The notes under the pieces: generated by a model | What the model was told of the DNA's origin: nothing | Seen by the model: only the letters and a program-made list of their open reading frames with translations | The model's database searches: none | Translations under genes and position numbers: made by a program | Part shown: in pieces, positions 5,593 to 11,486 of the stretch | How positions within the stretch are numbered: the stretch's first letter is position 1 | Layout of the letters: each line of letters opens with the position of its first letter | DNA from: Deltaproteobacteria bacterium | GTDB taxonomy: Bacteria > Myxococcota_A > UBA9160 | DNA length: 11,486 nucleotides | Assembly (NCBI GenBank): GCA_003520425.1 | Contig: DOUU01000217.1 | Location: 806-12,291 of the forward strand | Direction of reading: 5' to 3'

Positions 5593-6330
5593 AACCGAGT
5601 CGCTGTTGTGACAGGCGCGGGCCGAGGGATTGGCGAGAGCTACGCCAAAGCGCTCGCCCGTGAAGGCGCGAAGGTTGTGATCGCGGAGGTAGACGCCGAG
5701 CAGGGCGAGCGCGTGGCCAAGGAAATCACCGCCGAAGGAGGCGAGTCGCTCTTCGTCAAAACGGACGTTTCCTCCGAGGCTTCGACGCAGGCGATGGGCA
5801 AGGCCGCAAGGGATGTCTATGGCGGTGTCGACTTGCTCGTCAACAACGCGGCAATCTATGGGAACATGGAGATGCACTCCCTCCTCACCGTTCCGGTCGA
5901 TTACTACCAGCGTTTTATGGCCGTCAACATGAACGGTGCGCTGCTCGCAACACGGGCGGTCTGGGAATCCATGGCGGAGCGCGGCGGCGGGGCGATCGTG
6001 AACCAGTCGTCCGCAGCGGCATGGATGGGAGGCGGCTACTACGGCATTGCGAAGCTCGCCCTTCACGCGCTGACCCACAGCCTCGCGCGCGAACTCGGGC
6101 CACGGAAGATCCGCGTGAACGCGATTGCGCCGGGCCCTGTCGACACCGAAGCCACGCGGAAGATTGTCCCCGAGGGCATCTTGAAGGCGATACTAGTGGG
6201 CATGCCGCTCGGCCGCGTGGGATTGACCGACGACATCATCGGTGCCTGCCTCTTCCTGCTATCGGACGATGCGCGCTGGATTACCGCGCAGATCCTCGCA
6301 GTCGACGGCGGGTTCACGATGCGGGCGTGA
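5557..6330 (+). CDS. Short-chain dehydrogenase/reductase (classical SDR)
   Basis: A 257-residue classical SDR, expected to oxidise an alcohol or reduce a ketone with a nicotinamide cofactor. Visible are the cofactor-binding TGAGRGIG (19-26), NNAA (96-99), N124 in VNMNG, the catalytic serine region NQSSAAAW (149-156), and Y162/K166 in YYGIAK. The C-terminal NAIAPGPVDTEATR (188-201) and AVDGGF are also typical. E44 at the end of strand beta-2 suggests NAD(H) rather than NADP(H). The start at 5557 has a purine-rich SD (GGAGGGAGGAGG). An alternative ATG at 5581 gives the usual SDR N-terminus but has no SD. The gene leads an operon with a TetR, DUF35 and Ltp gene, and its stop overlaps the TetR start (TGATGA). 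Its substrate is not evident. A hydroxylated lipid, steroid or terpenoid intermediate would fit the neighbours. Confidence 0.92.
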   Translation: MGLIAPQAMRFQNRVAVVTGAGRGIGESYAKALAREGAKVVIAEVDAEQGERVAKEITAEGGESLFVKTDVSSEASTQAMGKAARDVYGGVDLLVNNAAIYGNMEMHSLLTVPVDYYQRFMAVNMNGALLATRAVWESMAERGGGAIVNQSSAAAWMGGGYYGIAKLALHALTHSLARELGPRKIRVNAIAPGPVDTEATRKIVPEGILKAILVGMPLGRVGLTDDIIGACLFLLSDDARWITAQILAVDGGFTMRA

Positions 6331-7013
6331 TGACCTCTTCGAAATCACGGGTGAAGGTAGCGTCCGTGGCTCGGCCGAGGAGGACCGTCGACCAGAGCGG
6401 ACGCGTCGTCGGCCCGCGAGGCCTGCAGACGCGTGACCAGCTCCTGGATGCCCTGGCTGCCCTGATGGCCCAGCGCAGCGTGCGCGAGATTCGGGTCGTT
6501 GACGTCGCTCGAAGCGTCAGCACGTCCCCGGCGACGTTCTATCAGTATTTCGAGGATGTGGACGAGGCCGTACTGCGTCTTGCCGAGCGCGCTTCGGCGA
6601 GAATGCCCCAGATCCTTGCCCTCATGGGCCGCTCTTGGCGGGGCAAGAGAGGGTTCGAGACGGCGCACGCAATCGTGGAAGCATTCATCCGCCACTGGGA
6701 CGCGCACCACGCCGTGTTGCGTCTTTCGAACTTGCGTTCGGACGAGGGGGATCGCCGATTTCTGAAGTTGCGTCGAGACACCATGACGCCGGTGCTGCAG
6801 GCGATTGCGAAGCTGATCGAAGAGGGGCAACGCGCCGGGCGCGTGTCGAAGCGGATGCACCCGATCGCGGCAGCTGCAGCCCTGGCCGCCATCCTCGAGC
6901 GTCTTGCGGCATACCACCGTTCGCTCGAAGGATTGGGCGTCACCCGTGAGCATCTTGTGGAGACATCAGCGAGCATTCTGTACCAGATTGTGACAGGGCG
7001 TCGGGCGCCTTGA
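6330..7013 (+). CDS. TetR/AcrR-family transcriptional regulator (first of two)
   Basis: A 227-residue TetR-type regulator: an N-terminal DNA-binding domain and a C-terminal ligand-binding, dimerising domain. After a basic tail of about 30 residues, the HTH spans about 34-80 (TRDQLLDALAALM, then VVDVARSVSTSPATFYQYFEDVDEAV). The recognition helix and the following TFYQYFEDVDEAV are diagnostic of the family. The C-terminal helices (about 90-220) would form the ligand pocket. The ATG shares its A with the SDR stop (TGATGA), so it is translationally coupled to the SDR. The longer reading frame back to 6021 lies antisense or out of frame within the SDR gene and is not real. It probably controls its own operon in response to a substrate or CoA ester, possibly through the inverted repeat at 5509-5536. 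Confidence 0.9.
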   Translation: MTSSKSRVKVASVARPRRTVDQSGRVVGPRGLQTRDQLLDALAALMAQRSVREIRVVDVARSVSTSPATFYQYFEDVDEAVLRLAERASARMPQILALMGRSWRGKRGFETAHAIVEAFIRHWDAHHAVLRLSNLRSDEGDRRFLKLRRDTMTPVLQAIAKLIEEGQRAGRVSKRMHPIAAAAALAAILERLAAYHRSLEGLGVTREHLVETSASILYQIVTGRRAP

Positions 7014-7038
7014 GCACCCCCGCTTCGAAGGCGCCGCG

Positions 7039-7449
7039 ATGGCCGATCATCTGACCCGGCTTCTGCCCGCTCTCACGCCGGAGAATCAGCACTTTTGGAC
7101 GGGCGGCGCTCGGGGAAGGCTGCAGCTGCTCGGTTGCGTGAGGTGCCGGCATCTCATTCACCCGCCTGCGCCTGTTTGCCCCGAATGCCTGTCGCGGAAC
7201 CTCGAAGTCGCAGCGGTGTCCGGCCAGGGCATCGTTCACACCTTTACTGTCAACCATCAGCCTTGGTACCCCGGCATGGCTACACCCTTTGTGGTCGCCA
7301 TTGTGGAGCTAGCAGAGCAGCCGGGGCTCCGTCTTACGACGAATCTCGTGAACTGCGCCGTCGACCAGGTAAAGATCGGGATGCCCGTGCGTGTTCTCTT
7401 CGAGAACCGTGATCCTGTGTGGATCCCGCTCTTCGAGCCCGCGTTCTGA
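7039..7449 (+). CDS. DUF35 zinc-ribbon/OB-fold protein, partner of the Ltp thiolase homologue
   Basis: A 136-residue DUF35 protein with a rubredoxin-like zinc ribbon, C33-x2-C36 and C47-x2-C50 (GCVRCRHLIHPPAPVCPEC), followed by an OB fold (about 55-130: GIVHTFTVNHQPWYPGM, PFVVAIVELAEQPGLRLTTNLV, then GMPVRVLFENRD). Such proteins bind acyl-CoA or assist thiolase-like partners. The ChsH2 DUF35 domain with Ltp2 forms the retro-aldolase that cleaves the steroid side chain. The start has GAAGG eight bases upstream, 25 bases after the TetR stop. Its stop overlaps the Ltp start (TGATG), which strongly supports an obligate complex with that protein. It could also pair with a MaoC-type hydratase, but none is encoded here. 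Confidence 0.92.
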   Translation: MADHLTRLLPALTPENQHFWTGGARGRLQLLGCVRCRHLIHPPAPVCPECLSRNLEVAAVSGQGIVHTFTVNHQPWYPGMATPFVVAIVELAEQPGLRLTTNLVNCAVDQVKIGMPVRVLFENRDPVWIPLFEPAF

Positions 7450-8642
7450 TGGAGGTCCTTGAGCGCAGGGCGGCAATCACGGGCATCGGCCAATCGGAAG
7501 TCGGACGACGCCTCGGCCGCGATCCGATGGCCCTTACCGTGGATGCATGCCTTGACGCGATCGCCGATGCCGGATTGACCCGCGCCGATATTGACGGCCT
7601 CTCCACGTACCCTGGAGCGATGCTCTCTGGCGCACCCGGTTTTTCCGGTGCGGGGATCACTGACGTGCAGGATGCCTTGCGGCTCAATCTCAATTGGTAT
7701 TGCGGAGGCATTGAATTTCCCGGGCAGCTAGGCGCCGTGATCAATGCCTGCATGGCGGTGGCGACGGGCCTTGCGAATCACGTTCTTTGCTTTCGGACGG
7801 TGTGGGAGTCGACCGCCCAGGGGGGCGGTCGTCGTGCCGGAATCGGAGCCGGCGGCGGTGGCTCGTTCCGCGCCAGTGGCACCATGCAATGGACCCTGCC
7901 CTACGGCGCCGCGTCTGCGGCCAACTGGATCGCGATGATGGCGCAGCGGCATTTTCACGAATACGGAACCACCCGTGAACAGCTTGCGTGGATCGCACTG
8001 AATGCACGGCGCAACGCAGCACGCAATCCCAAGGCGATCTATCGCGAGCCGCTTCGCCTCGAGCAGTACCTCGCGGCTCGGATCATCTCGACACCCTTCG
8101 TCCTGTATGACTGCGACGTTCCTGTCGACGGGAGTACGGCCTTCGTGGTCTCCCGCCGGGAACGGGCCCGCGACCTGCGCTCGCCCCTCATCGGCGTCGA
8201 GGCCGTGGGCTGCGCGCTTCACGGCCGCCCGTCCTGGGATCAGTTCGACGACCTGACGACGATGGCACTGCGCGACGCCGCGAAGATGCTGTGGACCCGC
8301 ACCGACCTGCGTCCAGGAGACGTCGATGTGGCGGAGCTGTACGACGGTTTCAGCTTCATTGCCCTGTGTTGGCTCGAGGCCCTTGGCTTTTGCCGCCAGG
8401 GGGAGGGCGGAGCGTTCCTCGAAGCGATAGCGCGCATCGCTCTGGACGGCGAGATCCCGCTCAATACCCACGGCGGCCAGCTCTCGGCGGGCAGACTTCA
8501 CGGCTTCGGCTTCTTGCACGAAGCCGTTGTGCAACTGCGGGGCGAAGGTGGCGAGCGCCAGGTAGCCGGGACGCCGGCGGTGGCAATCGCGGGGGCGGGC
8601 GGCGGGCCGCTCGGGGGGTGTCTTCTCCTCACACGCGGCTAG
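7449..8642 (+). CDS. Lipid-transfer-protein/SCP2-type thiolase homologue, probable retro-aldolase
   Basis: A 397-residue thiolase-superfamily protein from ATG 7449, sharing one base with the DUF35 stop. Typical features are GIGQSEVGRRLGRDP at 12-26, DACLDAIADAGLTRADIDGL at 32-51, INACMAVATGLANHVL at 98-113, VAELYDGFSF at 294-303, LNTHGGQLSAGRLHG at 338-352 and AIAGAGGGPLGGCLLL at 379-394. The nucleophilic cysteine of true thiolases is not found at its usual place (V104 three residues before G107). The second active-site cysteine before the final Gly triplet is Ala (A383). This fits Ltp-type enzymes that do not perform thiolysis. In Ltp2, tyrosines act in retro-aldol cleavage, and Y298 in ELYDGF may correspond. 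A Gly-rich stretch (GGGRRAGIGAGGGGSF, 125-140) is unusual. The role as an aldolase with DUF35 is inferred from the pairing. Confidence 0.9.
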   Translation: MEVLERRAAITGIGQSEVGRRLGRDPMALTVDACLDAIADAGLTRADIDGLSTYPGAMLSGAPGFSGAGITDVQDALRLNLNWYCGGIEFPGQLGAVINACMAVATGLANHVLCFRTVWESTAQGGGRRAGIGAGGGGSFRASGTMQWTLPYGAASAANWIAMMAQRHFHEYGTTREQLAWIALNARRNAARNPKAIYREPLRLEQYLAARIISTPFVLYDCDVPVDGSTAFVVSRRERARDLRSPLIGVEAVGCALHGRPSWDQFDDLTTMALRDAAKMLWTRTDLRPGDVDVAELYDGFSFIALCWLEALGFCRQGEGGAFLEAIARIALDGEIPLNTHGGQLSAGRLHGFGFLHEAVVQLRGEGGERQVAGTPAVAIAGAGGGPLGGCLLLTRG

Positions 8643-8668
8643 GGGGCACCACCCCTCGGACTGCGGGC

Positions 8669-8697
8669 TTGAAATTCTACCTGCGCGCAGGTAGAAG
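8669..8697 (+). promoter_or_regulatory. Promoter with perfect 22-bp palindromic operator for the TetR-P450-kinase operon
   Basis: TTGAAA (8669-8674) and TAGAAG (8692-8697) form a -35/-10 pair with 17-bp spacing. Between and overlapping them, 8675-8696 is a perfect palindrome with half-sites TTCTACCTGCG and CGCAGGTAGAA. Bound repressor would block polymerase. The next gene encodes a TetR protein, so self-repression is the simplest reading. Predicted transcription would begin at or next to the ATG at 8703, giving a leaderless or nearly leaderless mRNA. Confidence 0.75.
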
Positions 8698-8702
8698 AGG
8701 CC

Positions 8703-9416
8703 ATGGCCCCCGTCTCGCGTCCCCAAGCCCGCTCCGAGCGCACCCGGGCTGCGATCTTGAAGGCCGCTGAGGAGCTGTTCGCAGAGCGGGGCTTCGCCGC
8801 AAGCCGGCTCGAGGACGTCGCGGAGCGCGTCGGGATTCGGCGCGCGTCCATCTTCTACTACTTCGCCGACAAGCCGGCGCTCTACGACGCCGTGCTGGCA
8901 AACGCACTCGGTGACCTTCTCGCGCGCACCAGTGCCGCCCTCCGTGCGCGCGGGAGCCTCGCGGCACGGATCGAGGCGGCGGTCGCCGCATGGGTGGAAA
9001 CCCTAGGCACGCGGCCGACCCTGGCGCGGCTCCTGCTTCGAGAGGCGGCGGACGGGACACCGGAGTCTCCCCCCGCATTGTTGCGCCACACCCAGCCCTT
9101 CGTGGAACTCGTGCAGCGGCTCGTTCAGGAAAGCGCGGGAGACCCGCTTCTCGCCGCGCCGCCTATCGATCCGATCCATCTTGCCAGTACAATCGTCGGT
9201 GCAACGGTCTTCTTTGTGGCGGCCATGCCCAGCTTGGCTCCAGGCCGCGGGTTCAATCCCATCGATTCGCGCGAGCTCGCGTCCCACAAAAGCGAGGTCC
9301 TACGCATCACCCGCAGGCTTCTGGGGATCACAACACCCTTGCCCCGAATTCGAAAGCATCCCGTGGTGCCACGATCCAAGCACGCGTCGAGCAAGACCCG
9401 CCCACATGCACACTGA
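8703..9416 (+). CDS. TetR/AcrR-family transcriptional regulator (second), adjacent to its probable operator
   Basis: A 237-residue TetR regulator with a textbook N-terminal domain: TRAAILKAAEELFAERGF (14-31), then LEDVAERVGIRRASIFYYFADKPALYDAV (36-64). The ligand domain includes AARIEAAVAAWVETLGTRPTLARLLLREAADG and a hydrophobic helix ASTIVGATVFFVAAMPSL. The basic C-terminal tail of about 25 residues (IRKHPVVPRSKHASSKTRPH) extends beyond the usual end. The ATG lies six bases after the -10 hexamer and seven after the palindrome, so the gene probably controls its own promoter and, with it, the P450 and kinase genes. The P450 begins 16 bases after its stop. The inducer is unknown and may be the P450 substrate or an acyl-CoA. 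Confidence 0.92.
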   Translation: MAPVSRPQARSERTRAAILKAAEELFAERGFAASRLEDVAERVGIRRASIFYYFADKPALYDAVLANALGDLLARTSAALRARGSLAARIEAAVAAWVETLGTRPTLARLLLREAADGTPESPPALLRHTQPFVELVQRLVQESAGDPLLAAPPIDPIHLASTIVGATVFFVAAMPSLAPGRGFNPIDSRELASHKSEVLRITRRLLGITTPLPRIRKHPVVPRSKHASSKTRPHAH

Positions 9417-9432
9417 ATCGAAAGGAAAGCCC

Positions 9433-10713
9433 ATGGCCGAGCAGCACCCCATCGCGTCGCCCGCCAGCCCGCCGCTCGAGGACAAATACGATCCCTTTGA
9501 AGAGTTCAATCGTGTCCAGGGTCGCAGTGGGGTGCGAAATCCATATCCGCAGTTCGAAGAACTGAGGACCCGGTGTCCCGTCCAAAAGATCGACATGCGT
9601 CAACTCCTTGGGAACGAGGTTCCGATACCGCCTGAGGTCGTTCTCGAAGTGTACGCGGCATTGACCCACGAGGCGGCATCGGAAGTCCTGCGGGACCCCC
9701 ACCGCTTTACGTCGCGCGGCTATTCCATGAGCATGGGCCAGGTCTTCGGACACTCGATCCTCGAGATGGATCCGCCGGAGCACACGCGCTATCGGGCCTT
9801 GCTTCAGCATGCCTTTACCAAGCGTGCTCTCGACCGCTGGGAACGCGAGCTCGTAGGCCCCGTGGTGCACGGCCTCATCGACCGCTTCATTGAACGTGGG
9901 CGCGCCGATCTCATACCGGAGCTCACCTTTCCCTTCCCAGTCGCTGTGATCGCAGGCATGATTGGAGTCCCGAAGGACCAGCACGAAAACTTCCATCGCT
10001 GGGCAGTCGAGCTGATCAGTGTCACGTTCGCCCGCGAACGCGGCATGGCGGCCTCCGGGAAGCTACGGAATCTGTTCTCCGAGATCCTGTCGGACCGCCG
10101 AAAGCAGCCTCGCGACGACATTACCAGTGTCCTCGCCCACGCGGAGATCGATGGTTCGAAGCTGAGCGACGACGACATCTTCGCGTTCTTGCGCCTTCTC
10201 GCACCGGCCGGCGCAGAGACGACGTACCGCTCCTCCAGCAACTTGCTCTTCGCCTTGCTGACGCACGCCTCTCAGTTCGAAGCGCTGCGCGAGGACCGCT
10301 CGCTCATTCCCCAGGCGATCGACGAGGGGCTGCGATGGGAGTGTCCGCTCACGGGGATCATGCGGATCGCTACAGGAGAGACCGAGGTGGCGGGCACCAG
10401 TCTCCCGGCCGGAGCCCTGGTCAACGTCAACCTCGGAGCCGCCAACCATGACGATACGCGCTACGAGGACCCGGACCGTTTCGACATCTTCCGACCGCGA
10501 AAGCAACACCTCGCGTTCGCGAGCGGACCGCACACATGCTTGGGGATGCACCTCGCACTCATGGAGACCCGGGTCGTTCTCGAGGCGGTCTTGGATCGCC
10601 TTCCGAATCTACGACTGGATCCCGCGGCTTCCGATCTCCACATCGGCGGCGTGATCTTCCGCGCCCCAGCCACGCTGCCCGTGCAGTTCGACGCCGGGAA
10701 GGTTCGAGCATGA
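9433..10713 (+). CDS. Cytochrome P450 monooxygenase
   Basis: A 426-residue soluble bacterial P450, which inserts one oxygen atom of O2 into an organic substrate using electrons from a ferredoxin system not encoded in this window. Start ATG 9433 has AAAGGA seven bases upstream. A longer frame to 9181 overlaps the TetR gene and is discounted. Visible are the HTRY motif of helix C (117-120, after EMDPPEHTRYRALL), the I-helix oxygen-activating motif AGAETT (259-264), the ExxR pair E298/R301 (EGLRW), DPDRFDIFRPRK (346-357), and the heme loop FASGPHTCLG (362-371) with heme ligand C369. All key residues are present. The stop overlaps the kinase start as ATGA. The CYP family is not certain. The Ltp/DUF35/SDR context favours a lipid, steroid or terpenoid substrate. 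Confidence 0.95.
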   Translation: MAEQHPIASPASPPLEDKYDPFEEFNRVQGRSGVRNPYPQFEELRTRCPVQKIDMRQLLGNEVPIPPEVVLEVYAALTHEAASEVLRDPHRFTSRGYSMSMGQVFGHSILEMDPPEHTRYRALLQHAFTKRALDRWERELVGPVVHGLIDRFIERGRADLIPELTFPFPVAVIAGMIGVPKDQHENFHRWAVELISVTFARERGMAASGKLRNLFSEILSDRRKQPRDDITSVLAHAEIDGSKLSDDDIFAFLRLLAPAGAETTYRSSSNLLFALLTHASQFEALREDRSLIPQAIDEGLRWECPLTGIMRIATGETEVAGTSLPAGALVNVNLGAANHDDTRYEDPDRFDIFRPRKQHLAFASGPHTCLGMHLALMETRVVLEAVLDRLPNLRLDPAASDLHIGGVIFRAPATLPVQFDAGKVRA

Positions 10714-11486
10714 GTCCGATGGCGCTGTTGGGCCTTGATGTGGGTGGCGGGGGCGCGCGCTGCCTGCTCCTCGACCCAAAGAGCGGAGCGGTCACGACTG
10801 CCATTCGGCCATGGAAGCATTCGGTGACACCGGAAACCGGCGGACTCGGTCGCGACCTCGATCTCACCGCGCTCTGGACATCGCTCGCGGACGCGACCCA
10901 TGAAGCGCTCGCACGGGCCGGTCTGAAGGGCAGCGATGTCGTGGCAGTCGCTGCCACGAGCATGCGCTTCTCGACCGTGGTGCTGGGCCCCGGGGAGCAA
11001 CTCCTCCTCGCAACCCCAAACCGCGACGCAAGGGCGAGTCTTGAGGGACTCCGCCTTGCCGCCGAACACGGCGCCGAGCTGCATCGCCGCAGCGGCCACT
11101 GGCCGAGCCCGATTTGCACGGCCGCGCGCCTGCGCTGGCTGGCAACCCGGGAAGCGGGCACCCAGCTGCACGCGCCCGGCGCCGCCGTGCTGGCCCTGAG
11201 CGACTGGCTGACTTGGCGGCTGTGCGGGGAGATCACCGCCGAGCGTTCGCACGCCGGCTCCACGCTGCTTTTCGACTTTGAAACCGACGACTGGGCATGG
11301 GACGTGATCGACCGGCTTGAGCTGCCCCGCGCGGCGTTCCCGCAGCTTGTGGCGCCGGGGACACGGGTCGGAGTGCTCTCGGCGGACGCCGCGTCCGCGC
11401 TCGGCGTGCGCGGGGGGATTCCCGTTGGTGTGGGCGGCGCCGACACGCCCTGTGGCCTCCTCGGCGCCGGAGTGGTGGAGCCGGGC
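10710..11486 (+). CDS. FGGY-family carbohydrate kinase, N-terminal part, cut by the right edge
   Basis: An open frame of 259 codons without a stop. It covers the N-terminal actin-like domain of an FGGY kinase, an ATP-dependent kinase of sugars or polyols such as xylulose or glycerol. LLGLDVGGGGARCLLLD (6-22) is the ATP-phosphate loop of the fold. VAVAATSMRFSTVVL (78-92) and PNRDAR (103-108) match the substrate-binding strands. SDWLTWRLCGE (164-174) is typical, and PVGVGGADTPCGLLGAG (238-254) contains the likely catalytic base D245. Two usual residues differ: Gln of the TGQ motif is Arg (R86), and Trp before the D-x-R pair is Asn (N104), so the substrate may be unusual. The ATG overlaps the P450 stop (ATGA), which implies coupled synthesis. 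The C-terminal domain is outside the window. Confidence 0.88.
   Translation, partial: MSPMALLGLDVGGGGARCLLLDPKSGAVTTAIRPWKHSVTPETGGLGRDLDLTALWTSLADATHEALARAGLKGSDVVAVAATSMRFSTVVLGPGEQLLLATPNRDARASLEGLRLAAEHGAELHRRSGHWPSPICTAARLRWLATREAGTQLHAPGAAVLALSDWLTWRLCGEITAERSHAGSTLLFDFETDDWAWDVIDRLELPRAAFPQLVAPGTRVGVLSADAASALGVRGGIPVGVGGADTPCGLLGAGVVEPG

Noticed and set aside
6021..6329. Upstream extension of the first TetR frame
   Set aside because: It runs through the SDR gene in another frame and gives an Arg/Pro-rich sequence with no family match. The TGATGA start fits the TetR domain.
8642..8657. GGGG...CCCC hairpin right after the Ltp stop as a terminator
   Set aside because: The stem is only about four or five pairs and no T-run follows, so it is not a convincing intrinsic terminator.
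7728..8726. Long minus-strand frame of 332 codons opposite the Ltp gene
   Set aside because: It is a codon-bias shadow of the Ltp gene, with His/Arg/Gly-rich content and no recognisable domain.
9181..9432. Upstream extension of the P450 frame
   Set aside because: It overlaps the TetR gene out of frame. The ATG at 9433 has its own SD and gives a normal P450 length.
1..11486. CRISPR array or rRNA gene
   Set aside because: No regularly spaced long direct repeats and no conserved rRNA segments are visible. The repeats in the spacer are 8-12 bases and not separated by unique spacers of constant length.

Overview
The window joins two unlike stretches of high-GC bacterial DNA that are transcribed away from each other from a spacer at about 5263-5556. 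Two predicted secreted or lipid-anchored proteins, one with an LSGC lipobox, suggest a Gram-negative host. The lipid-transfer-protein/DUF35/P450/TetR gene set is common in Myxococcota- or Binatota-like, proteobacterial and actinobacterial genomes. The sequence does not fix the taxon, and no rRNA or tRNA gene was seen.

Left half (1-5262, all minus strand): one end of an integrative element. A tyrosine integrase with a DUF4102-type arm domain comes first. Then come an unrecognised KOW/HTH-like protein whose start overlaps the integrase stop, an AlpA/excisionase-like HTH protein, and five cargo genes: a Cys/His-rich 131-residue protein, a 116-residue protein with a TTG start, a 441-residue lipoprotein, a 144-residue exported RcsF/YbjQ-like protein, and a two-helix membrane protein that runs off the left edge. 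Start/stop overlaps and short gaps suggest one long transcript led by the integrase. The integrase module is very GC-rich, while the lipoprotein cargo is visibly poorer in GC, so the two may have different origins. Hairpins sit over or beside the ribosome-binding sites of the integrase and the excisionase-like gene.

Spacer (5263-5556): no gene. It holds short direct and inverted repeats: five copies of GAGGNTTC including one just past the SDR start, an AGCGAGCA family with one inverted copy, and a 7-bp palindrome. They resemble the arm-type and accessory sites of a recombination region. A possible promoter for the rightward operon is also here.

Right half (5557-11486, all plus strand): a catabolic or lipid-tailoring cluster in two blocks. 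Block 1 is SDR dehydrogenase - TetR regulator - DUF35 zinc-ribbon/OB protein - lipid-transfer-protein thiolase homologue. The last two are the kind of pair that forms the Ltp/ChsH2-type retro-aldolase of steroid side-chain degradation. Block 2 is a second TetR regulator - cytochrome P450 - FGGY carbohydrate kinase, the last cut by the right edge. A perfect 22-bp palindrome sits exactly inside the predicted promoter of block 2 and is a strong candidate TetR operator. Tight coupling (TGATG or ATGA overlaps) links SDR-TetR, DUF35-Ltp and P450-kinase. A reasonable picture is oxidation of a hydrophobic substrate by P450 and SDR, then carbon-carbon cleavage by Ltp/DUF35. The substrate and the role of the kinase are unknown.
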